DNA from: Candidatus Poseidoniales archaeon | GTDB lineage: Archaea > Thermoplasmatota > Poseidoniia > Poseidoniales > Thalassarchaeaceae | Assembly (NCBI GenBank): GCA_028821815.1 | Contig: JAPKEY010000023.1 | Span: forward strand, 1-12,917 | Direction: 5' to 3' | Length of the DNA stretch: 12,917 nt | Part shown: positions 7,265-12,917 of the stretch, piece after piece | Numbering within the stretch: position 1 is the first letter of the stretch | Layout of the letters: the number at the start of each line of letters is the position of its first letter | Program-made: the position numbers and the translations under genes | The notes under the pieces: generated by a model | Told to the model about the DNA's origin: nothing | Databases searched by the model: none | The model's input: only the letters and a program-made list of their open reading frames with translations

Positions 7265-7624
7265 ATGGAGAACATCAACCTGAATGACAAACTCTCACTT
7301 TTCTCGGAACATTGGTCGCCGAAAATTATCGCAGAATTAAACGATTATCAAATCAAACTGGTCAAAATCAAAGGTGATTTTGTGTGGCACGATCATGCCG
7401 ACACTGATGAGCTTTTTCTGGTCATTGAAGGTAGTATGGAAATTGAATTTGAAGAACACACCATGATACTTGGTCAAGGTGAAATGTGCGTAGTTCCCAA
7501 AGGGGTTCGACACAAACCTCGCGCTGAAAATGAATGCAAGGTCATGCTGATTGAACCGCGTGGTGTGGTCAATACTGGAGAGGCGGAAGGGGAACTGACC
7601 GCCACCAACGATGTATGGATTTAG
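7265..7624 (+). CDS. Small single-domain cupin protein
   Basis: A 119-aa cytosolic protein that fits one cupin barrel from end to end. Motif 1 is G...H42-x-H44...E49...G and motif 2 is G...P78-x-G80-x-x-H83, so three His and one Glu are in place to bind a divalent metal. The N terminus (LFSEHWSPKIIAELND) and the VVPKGVRHKP segment are typical of a widespread COG0662-like cupin family whose reaction is unknown. It may be an isomerase, a dioxygenase or a small-molecule sensor; no function is assigned. The frame is open upstream through the tRNA, but ATG 7265 is preferred because of the TATA-like box 5' of it and the family's usual length. It ends with TAG, which shows that TAG is used as an ordinary stop in this genome. 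Confidence 0.88.
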   Translation: MENINLNDKLSLFSEHWSPKIIAELNDYQIKLVKIKGDFVWHDHADTDELFLVIEGSMEIEFEEHTMILGQGEMCVVPKGVRHKPRAENECKVMLIEPRGVVNTGEAEGELTATNDVWI

Positions 7625-7654
7625 ACTGAGAATACTCGTCCACGCGCGCACCCG

Positions 7655-7664
7655 CCCGTACGGG
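7655..7664. promoter_or_regulatory. GC-rich palindrome before the large surface-protein gene
   Basis: CCCGTACGGG is a perfect 10-base palindrome inside a GC-rich patch (about 7638-7667) in the 51-base gap between cupin stop and the next ATG. A run of six G followed by A ends 8 bases before ATG 7676 and could act as a weak ribosome-binding site. The palindrome could be an operator or part of a 5' leader hairpin. The function is inferred from position only. Confidence 0.3.
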
Positions 7665-7675
7665 GGGATATTCAA

Positions 7676-10600
7676 ATGCTAGGATGGTCACGCAACTGTA
7701 TGACCACCCACAGTGGAACTGCCGTGAAATCGAAAGCACTCATCCTCCTGATGATTCTAACCGTATTGGCCCCGTTGGTGGCGCCGCCGGTGTCGCAAGA
7801 TGCTGTGGAAACGTCCTCATTTGAGCCGCAGTCGTTTGAACTCGGTGACCGAATTGTGTCGCAAACTGGCGCTCGTGCTGCTTGCCCAAGCACTCAAAGT
7901 GATGGTGGATTCACCGCAGGGGATGCTCCAGGAAATAACACGACAACCTTGACATTTGGAAGTGACCCAAGTACGGGTGCAAGGCTTCCGGGATGTGTGG
8001 ACACCACGGATAGACTCGACTACTACATGGTCAATTTAACAGCTGGAAACGATTTCACTTTCGAACTCACCGTACCAACTGGGGCTGATTTTGATCTCTA
8101 TCTCATGGATACCAGTTCGACAATACTGGAAGCATCCGAATACAATGACCCATTGGAGAGTTTTGTCTTCATCACCAACAATTCCAATGCAGGCACCTAC
8201 TACGTTGTCGTATCCCAATTTTCCAGCGATGGTGGATATTACATGGAAATGTGGACCAACAGCAGTATCAATCGACCTGACCTGACAGTAAGTAGTATCT
8301 CAGGCCCAGCCACAGCGACTACAGGAAGTACAGTCACCGTGAGTTACACTGTCAACAACATCGGGGCGGCTGCATTGACAGCTTCCATGCCGTATGACAT
8401 CCCCGTCATCCTATCCACAGATGCAACATATGATTCAGCAGACACCGTCCTGAGTGCGCAGATTACCGGACCCACTCTCGCGTCTGGTACAAGCCAAACA
8501 ATGAACTCAAGCGTACAGATCCCTTCAACCCTCACAGTGGGTACATACTACTGGATTGTTTGGGCTGATGGTTGGGGCAATGTTACGGAGTCTAACGAAC
8601 TAAACAACAATAATTTCTCTACATCGGCAACATCGATTACGACGTCTGGCACACCCACAGGGGATCTGTACGAGCCCAATGACAGCGTTACAGCTGCTAC
8701 CGTGATTGGAACGTTTCCACTCTCCCAATCGAACCTGTCGATTCATTCTACCACTGATGAGGATTATTTCGCAATTTCAATGATTAGTGGTGTGACATAC
8801 TGGTTCAACAATACGCATACCTATGCCAATGGTGACCTCGATATGGAGCTGACGACCAGTACCGGTCTGACACTGGCCTCTGGTACTACATCATCAGACG
8901 ATGAGACTTTCTCTTGGACCGCAGCGGGTAACACGACAGAATACCTGTACATCTACGGATGGATAAGCGCGACCAACAACTACGGTCTTACAATCGAGGA
9001 TTCAGTCGGTGGTGGAACCCCAGCGGGAAGCCCGACTCTAGGACTCAGCATGCTCGACAAGTTCTCTGCAACCGCTTCCTTGTCGAATCTAACAACGGGT
9101 GCGACATACTTCCTCGATTCAACTTTGTATGAGTTCTACATTGATGGGACCTCCACTAATACCTCGCTTCCGGGCATGAATTGGACAGCGTCATCGGGTA
9201 CATACTCGCATAACTACTCGTTTAACACACCCAATACCGAAGGTGAATATGCTGTCATCAGCTACCTATACCAAAATGGGGTATTTTCAGCATTCGGCTT
9301 TGATTATATCTACCACGAAATGTTAGTGGCTGAATCAACGGCCTCAAACAATGGCTGGATGGAAGCACAAAACCTGACAGTAGGGCAGGCGTATACCGTA
9401 CAATGGTGGGCATATGATAACGTCACAAACACGACATTGAGTACCAACACTGTCAATTTCACAGCGAGTTCAAGTTCGTGGAGTCAGAATGTTTCGTGGA
9501 CATACCCAACTACGGCAAACCAGCACAACTTCGAGGCGATTCTGAGTACCTCCACCTCAAGCAGTTACATCGGTGCGCATTACGATGAATTTTATCCAAG
9601 CCCACCTTCAATCACAATTACAACATACACAAATGATGCGAATTCAACACAGAATTCAGTCATCACACAAGGATTGGATTTGGTACCTGGAAATAATTAC
9701 ATGTGGAGAATTTCACTTCTGAATCAAACCTATTCGATAATTGCTGCATCCAATTACACAAATGTCACAGCCACAAGTAATACCATGAGTTTCGGATCAT
9801 GGTCTTACAACACACCAACAACGAGTGGTCAATACTGCCTATTCGCTCAATTTTGGACTTCAAATGGAACCAACCTCACAAATGATGTCGCCTGTTTTAA
9901 CTACATTTACGACGCTGATAGTGATGGGGTTTGGGACATGTATGACCTCTGTCCAAACACACCAATTGGTTCGACCGTGGACGCGTTGGGATGTGCTTCA
10001 AGTCAGCGTGACACTGATGGAGATGGTTACACCGATGATGTAGACGACTTCATCAACGATCCAACACAGTGGAATGATTTCGATGGTGATGGATACGGTG
10101 ACAATACCAGTGGTAACAACGGTGACGCGTTCCCTATGGACGCAACACAATGGTCCGATTCAGATGGGGATGGCTGCGGTGACAATGCAAATGGGACAAA
10201 TGCTGACCAATTCCCACTAGACGCGACACAATGCAGTGATTTGGATGGCGATGGATACGGAGATAACCCGAATGGTACCACTCCCGATGCATTCCCAACC
10301 GATGCCACACAATGGTCAGATACTGATGGTGACGGTTACGGAGATAATCCGAACGGGAATTATGCTGACGATTTCCCACAAGATGCCACACAATGGTCCG
10401 ATTCAGATGGGGATGGATACGGAGACAATCCGAATGGAAGCAACCCCGACCTTTGGCCAACAGACCCCACACAATGGGCCGATACTGATGGTGATGGGTA
10501 CGGAGACAATCCCGGTGGAACCTCTGGTGACCAATTCCCCAACGATGCTTCACAATGGTCTGATAATGATGGGGATGGTTATGGAGACAACCCCGCAGGC

Positions 10601-10906
10601 AACATGCCCGATCACTTCCCACAAGATGGAACACAGTGGGCGGATGCGGATGGAGATGGCTGTGGCGACAATCCCGAAGGAAACAACGCAGATGTCTGGC
10701 CAAATGATTCTACACAATGTGCAGACTCAGACGGGGATGGATATGGAGACAATCCATCGGGCACCAACCCGGATGCATTTCCCAACGATGGCACCCAATG
10801 GGCTGACAGTGATGGAGATGGTTGGGGTGACAACCCCAGCGGTAACAATGCCGACGCTTTCCCTAACGAGTACACACAACAGCAGGATTCAGATGGCGAT
10901 GGCTAG
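7676..10906 (+). CDS. Giant repeat-rich surface protein, N-terminal 1076 aa up to an in-frame TAG
   Basis: An exported protein of 1,076 aa as read to the TAG. A signal peptide core spans about residues 18-40; GTG 7724 or ATG 7700 could be the true start, while 7676 has a G-rich stretch 8 bases upstream. The order of domains is: PPC-like beta domain (about 110-196); CARDB adhesion-type domain (about 199-316); second PPC-like domain opening with DLYEPNDS (about 329-443); three diverged beta-sandwich repeats of about 95-100 aa (about 450-745) with many N-x-S/T sequons; one 33-residue-type Cys/calcium unit from about 748; then ten 27-residue calcium-loop units (800-1069) and the start of an eleventh. 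No catalytic domain is seen, so a cell-surface stalk or adhesin is likely. The same frame continues after the TAG to 12289, where the membrane anchor lies, so this is most likely one gene broken by a nonsense codon. Confidence 0.85.
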   Translation: MLGWSRNCMTTHSGTAVKSKALILLMILTVLAPLVAPPVSQDAVETSSFEPQSFELGDRIVSQTGARAACPSTQSDGGFTAGDAPGNNTTTLTFGSDPSTGARLPGCVDTTDRLDYYMVNLTAGNDFTFELTVPTGADFDLYLMDTSSTILEASEYNDPLESFVFITNNSNAGTYYVVVSQFSSDGGYYMEMWTNSSINRPDLTVSSISGPATATTGSTVTVSYTVNNIGAAALTASMPYDIPVILSTDATYDSADTVLSAQITGPTLASGTSQTMNSSVQIPSTLTVGTYYWIVWADGWGNVTESNELNNNNFSTSATSITTSGTPTGDLYEPNDSVTAATVIGTFPLSQSNLSIHSTTDEDYFAISMISGVTYWFNNTHTYANGDLDMELTTSTGLTLASGTTSSDDETFSWTAAGNTTEYLYIYGWISATNNYGLTIEDSVGGGTPAGSPTLGLSMLDKFSATASLSNLTTGATYFLDSTLYEFYIDGTSTNTSLPGMNWTASSGTYSHNYSFNTPNTEGEYAVISYLYQNGVFSAFGFDYIYHEMLVAESTASNNGWMEAQNLTVGQAYTVQWWAYDNVTNTTLSTNTVNFTASSSSWSQNVSWTYPTTANQHNFEAILSTSTSSSYIGAHYDEFYPSPPSITITTYTNDANSTQNSVITQGLDLVPGNNYMWRISLLNQTYSIIAASNYTNVTATSNTMSFGSWSYNTPTTSGQYCLFAQFWTSNGTNLTNDVACFNYIYDADSDGVWDMYDLCPNTPIGSTVDALGCASSQRDTDGDGYTDDVDDFINDPTQWNDFDGDGYGDNTSGNNGDAFPMDATQWSDSDGDGCGDNANGTNADQFPLDATQCSDLDGDGYGDNPNGTTPDAFPTDATQWSDTDGDGYGDNPNGNYADDFPQDATQWSDSDGDGYGDNPNGSNPDLWPTDPTQWADTDGDGYGDNPGGTSGDQFPNDASQWSDNDGDGYGDNPAGNMPDHFPQDGTQWADADGDGCGDNPEGNNADVWPNDSTQCADSDGDGYGDNPSGTNPDAFPNDGTQWADSDGDGWGDNPSGNNADAFPNEYTQQQDSDGDG
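10073..10882 (+). repeat. Ten 27-residue (81-bp) calcium-loop repeats
   Basis: Units start every 81 bases from 10073 and encode xDxDGDG(Y/W/C)GDNxxGxxxDxxPxDxTQ(W/C/Q). The last unit is the least regular, ending TQQ. The DxDGDGxGD stretch resembles an EF-hand or thrombospondin type 3 calcium loop. Copies differ at both synonymous and non-synonymous sites, so they are old or under diversifying drift. An eleventh unit begins at 10883 and contains the TAG at its eighth codon before merging into a different 33-residue repeat. Confidence 0.95.
10904..10906 (+). other. In-frame amber codon inside repeat unit 11
   Basis: The codons around it read GAT GGC GAT GGC TAG GGT GAC AAT. In the ten preceding units the same codon is TAC/TAT (seven times), TGC/TGT (twice) or TGG (once, in the adjacent unit 10, also followed by GGT GAC). 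One base change from TGG or TAC gives TAG. The downstream frame is intact for 460 codons. It may be a nonsense mutation, a readthrough site or a sequencing error. Confidence 0.9.
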
Positions 10907-10936
10907 GGTGACAATCCCAACGGCTTAAATCCAGAC

Positions 10937-11830
10937 CACTGTCCAAACAGTCCTACTGGGGCAACTGTTGACAGTAACGGTTGTGCCTCTTCAGAACTCG
11001 ACGATGATAACGATGGTGTGACCAACGACCTCGACACCTGTCCGAATACGCCCGGCGGTGAAGTCGCTGATGGGATCGGTTGCAGTGATTCTCAGAAAGA
11101 TGGAGATATGGACGGAGTCAGTGATGCACTCGATGTTTGTCCTGGTTCACCACAAGGGGAAGCCGTCGATGGATACGGTTGTGCTGCAAGTCAGCGCGAT
11201 ACCGACAATGATGGCATCAAGGATCACCTTGACCAATGTCCTGCAACACCACCCGGCGCCTTTGTGAACGGCTATGGCTGCGCTGATACCGAATGGGATT
11301 CAGATGAAGATGGTATCTTTGATGCCGATGATATTTGTCCGTACACTTCGACACTTGATGTGGCTGACAGTACGGGCTGTGGTGCAGCTCAGCGGGATAC
11401 AGATAACGATGGCATCTCAGATGCTGATGATATCTGTCCAATGACGCAACCTGGTTACAATGCCGATGCTGAGGGTTGTGACTCTACCCAGAGAGATGGT
11501 GATGAAGATGGTGTCAATGATGCCATGGATACAAATTGTCCGAACAGTCCTGCTGGTGAAGCGGTCGACAACTTTGGCTGTGCACCATCCGAACTGGATG
11601 ACGACAGCGATGGTGTAACCAACGATCTTGACCAGTGTGCAAATACGATGACGACATGGAATGCACGTACAGACGGTTGTTCGCCCGAGCAGGTAGATAC
11701 CGATAGTGATACTGTGATGGATGCGACTGATGTGTGTGCAAACACACCTGTAGGCGAATCTGTCAACAGTGTGGGTTGCAGTCTCAGTCAACTCGACAGT
11801 GACAATGATGGTGTCAATGATGCTGAAGAT
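10937..11830 (+). repeat. Nine 33-residue Cys-paired thrombospondin type 3-like repeats
   Basis: Unit starts are 10937, 11036, 11135, 11234, 11333, 11432, 11534, 11633 and 11732. The period is 99 bases except for one 102-base unit (the sixth). Each unit encodes xCPxTPxGxxxxxxGCxxSQxDxDxDGVxDxxD, with Cys at positions 2 and 16 in all nine and an acidic calcium loop in the second half. The array lies in the same frame as, and directly after, the 27-residue repeats. A single related unit lies before them at about 9947-10045. Confidence 0.93.
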
Positions 11831-12289
11831 GCATTCCCTAACGATCCCACTGAGGTTGCCGACAGCGATGGTGATGGTATAGGTGATACCTCTGACTACT
11901 ACCCCTCAGATGTGAGTCGCTCTGTAGACGAAGGTGGAATCTCGATGCCATTCTGGGTTGCGCTGGTAATTGTTGTATTCATTGGAATCGCAGGTGTGGC
12001 CGTATTCATCATGCGCCGTTCGGGCCGTGAGGAAAATGACCCCTATGCCGGCGGATTCAGTATGGATCCGCAACCCGCTGAGGACATCTATGTCATGGCT
12101 GGTATTGAGGAACAAGTATCTGAATCAGTTCCTGTTGAATCCCAATCCCTCACACCAACGAACGCAACCACGAATGAGCATGGTCAAACCACTTGGGCAG
12201 ATGAAGCTGGAGTCTCGTGGTGCCAGGACCCGGATGGTAGCCTCAGGTACTACGATGCTGAAAGTGGATCTTGGGCCCCTCATCAGTGA
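11018..12289 (+). CDS. Downstream in-frame part of the same surface-protein gene, with membrane anchor
   Basis: This is the part after the TAG; the frame is open from 10907, and GTG 11018 is merely the first possible start. It has no signal peptide, promoter or Shine-Dalgarno site, so it is unlikely to be a separate working gene. It encodes the 33-residue Cys/calcium repeats, a final AFPND...DSDGDGIGD unit, a membrane helix at 11945 to about 12010 followed by MRRSGR (positive side in the cytosol), and an acidic Ser/Pro/Thr-rich tail. The last 30 residues (SWCQDPDG...YYDAESGSW) resemble a WW or DUF2510-like Trp motif. Translated as one protein with the upstream part, the product would be 1,537 residues with all parts of an anchored surface stalk. 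Alone, it would be a cytosolic fragment or pseudogene remnant. Confidence 0.75.
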   Translation: MTNDLDTCPNTPGGEVADGIGCSDSQKDGDMDGVSDALDVCPGSPQGEAVDGYGCAASQRDTDNDGIKDHLDQCPATPPGAFVNGYGCADTEWDSDEDGIFDADDICPYTSTLDVADSTGCGAAQRDTDNDGISDADDICPMTQPGYNADAEGCDSTQRDGDEDGVNDAMDTNCPNSPAGEAVDNFGCAPSELDDDSDGVTNDLDQCANTMTTWNARTDGCSPEQVDTDSDTVMDATDVCANTPVGESVNSVGCSLSQLDSDNDGVNDAEDAFPNDPTEVADSDGDGIGDTSDYYPSDVSRSVDEGGISMPFWVALVIVVFIGIAGVAVFIMRRSGREENDPYAGGFSMDPQPAEDIYVMAGIEEQVSESVPVESQSLTPTNATTNEHGQTTWADEAGVSWCQDPDGSLRYYDAESGSWAPHQ

Positions 12290-12380
12290 AGAAAATACTG
12301 ATGTCAGAGCAGGTTTTACACCTCTTTGTATGCGCCTGCGCACACCGTGAGGCATTTGAACCGACCACGGGTGGCGTAGC

Positions 12381-12866
12381 ATGATGGACGTCTGTATTAT
12401 CCTCGGTTCTCGCTCGGATTTGCCCGTAGCCAATAAGGCAACAAAGGTTCTCGATGACTTCGGGGTCGAATACGAATTGCGGATTGCCAGCGCACACCGC
12501 GCCCCAAAATATCTAGAAGGGATTATCGACGCTGCGCTTGAAAATGATTGTCAAGTCTTCATTGGCATGGCAGGTGTCGCAGCGGCTTTGCCAGGTGTAA
12601 TCGCAGCGATGACTGTACAACCTGTAATCGGTGTCCCCGTTGGTGGAAAGGTACCACTAGATTCGCTGCTCTCAATTGTTCAAATGCCACCCGGTATGCC
12701 TGTAGCAACCGTAGGGGTAGATCGCGCTGACAATGCCGCAATCCTTGCCGTCCAAATCTTGGCCTGTGCAAATTCAGACCTTGCCACAGCCTTCATCGCG
12801 TACCGCGAAGATATGACAAACAAGGTCATTGCCGACGATGAATTAACGCAGTCGGAAGGTGCGTGA
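12381..12866 (+). CDS. purE: 5-(carboxyamino)imidazole ribonucleotide mutase / AIR carboxylase, PurE
   Basis: A 161-aa protein of de novo purine synthesis that makes 4-carboxy-AIR, cytosolic; the family usually forms an octamer. Landmarks are GSRSD (9-13), SAHRAP (37-42), the AG...ALPG loop (64-72), VIGVPVGG, and DSLLSIVQMPPGMPVATVGV in the C-terminal half. The length is normal. At the loop where E. coli PurE has AAHLPG the sequence is AAALPG, with Ala at residue 69. Whether it uses N5-CAIR (with PurK) or AIR plus CO2 cannot be decided here. ATG 12381 and ATG 12384 are adjacent possible starts, and no Shine-Dalgarno site is seen. The 91-base spacer upstream holds TGCGC-CT-GCGCA at 12331-12342 and no clear TATA box. 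One base separates its stop from the next start, so an operon is likely. Confidence 0.95.
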   Translation: MMDVCIILGSRSDLPVANKATKVLDDFGVEYELRIASAHRAPKYLEGIIDAALENDCQVFIGMAGVAAALPGVIAAMTVQPVIGVPVGGKVPLDSLLSIVQMPPGMPVATVGVDRADNAAILAVQILACANSDLATAFIAYREDMTNKVIADDELTQSEGA

Positions 12867-12867
12867 G

Positions 12868-12917
12868 ATGGACACTCAGATGCTCATTGATGAAGGGGTC
12901 GCCATTCTCAAAGAGGA
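12868..12917 (+). CDS. Start of an unidentified gene, cut by the window edge
   Basis: An ATG one base after the purE stop opens a frame of 16 codons to the edge (MDTQMLIDEGVAILKE). The helical EGVAILKE pattern would fit several families, for example the N terminus of a PrmC/HemK-type methyltransferase, but it is too short to name. The tight spacing indicates co-transcription with purE. Confidence 0.5.
   Translation, partial: MDTQMLIDEGVAILKE

Noticed and set aside
7622..7684. The cupin TAG and the large surface gene are in the same frame, hinting at readthrough fusion
   Set aside because: The cupin domain ends naturally at the TAG and the next gene has its own signal peptide. A shared frame has a one in three chance.
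10073..10882. Regular 81-bp direct repeats suggesting a CRISPR array or satellite
   Set aside because: The repeats are in one coding frame, vary by synonymous changes and have no unique spacers between identical copies.
10904..10906. Pyrrolysine coding at the TAG
   Set aside because: No pyl genes are visible, pyrrolysine is mostly found in methylamine methyltransferases, and TAG ends the cupin gene here. The codon replaces an aromatic residue in a surface repeat.
10134..10928. Long open frames on both strands inside the repeat block (189 aa on minus, 230 aa on plus)
   Set aside because: They come from the 81-bp period, a multiple of three, which keeps other frames open. Their translations are Met/Thr- or His-rich low-complexity products without family features.

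Overview
The window looks like a piece of a planktonic marine euryarchaeal genome, most likely Marine Group II (Poseidoniales) or a close relative. The evidence is indirect. It has large acidic surface proteins with PKD, CARDB, PPC-like and calcium-loop (thrombospondin type 3-like) repeats. It has an archaeal-type serine hydroxymethyltransferase and a tRNA-Asn without an encoded CCA end. Starts mostly lack Shine-Dalgarno sequences, and one gene has a TATA-like box spaced for a leaderless transcript. No rRNA or single-copy marker gene is present to fix the lineage.

Layout. Positions 2-3674 (+) hold a tight three-gene run: the 3' part of a membrane-anchored phospholipase D-family protein, an isopenicillin N synthase-like 2-oxoglutarate/Fe(II) oxygenase, and a thymidine/pyrimidine-nucleoside phosphorylase whose start overlaps the oxygenase stop. 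A short spacer with a perfect 8-bp inverted repeat leads to a 658-aa PKD-domain surface protein (3724-5700), which carries four Cys-containing repeats alternating with three calcium loops. It converges, with a 6-base gap, on glyA (5707-7020, -). Beyond the glyA start lie tRNA-Asn(GUU) (7133-7205, +), a small cupin gene with a TATA-like box (7265-7624, +), and a very large surface-protein gene (7676-12289, +). purE (12381-12866, +) and the first 16 codons of another gene end the window.

The most striking feature is in the large surface-protein gene. One continuous frame of 1,538 codons is broken by a single TAG at 10904-10906. The TAG falls at the aromatic position (normally Tyr or Trp) of the eleventh copy of a 27-residue calcium-loop repeat. 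After it the frame runs on for 460 codons without another stop, through nine further 33-residue Cys-paired repeats, a membrane helix and a cytoplasmic tail. Terminating at the TAG would give a 1,076-aa exported protein without an anchor; reading through would give a 1,537-residue anchored stalk protein. A recent nonsense mutation, a sequencing error and functional readthrough cannot be told apart from this one sequence.

How the genes may work together. The first three genes could form a nucleic-acid or nucleoside scavenging unit: an extracellular phosphodiesterase, a phosphorylase releasing base from deoxynucleoside, and an oxygenase that might act on the base, as thymine-7-hydroxylase does in fungi. 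That is a hypothesis from gene order and family membership only. glyA (one-carbon units) and purE (purine ring synthesis) are housekeeping. There is no CRISPR array, insertion sequence, integrase or phage gene, and no gene-free stretch longer than 300 bases.
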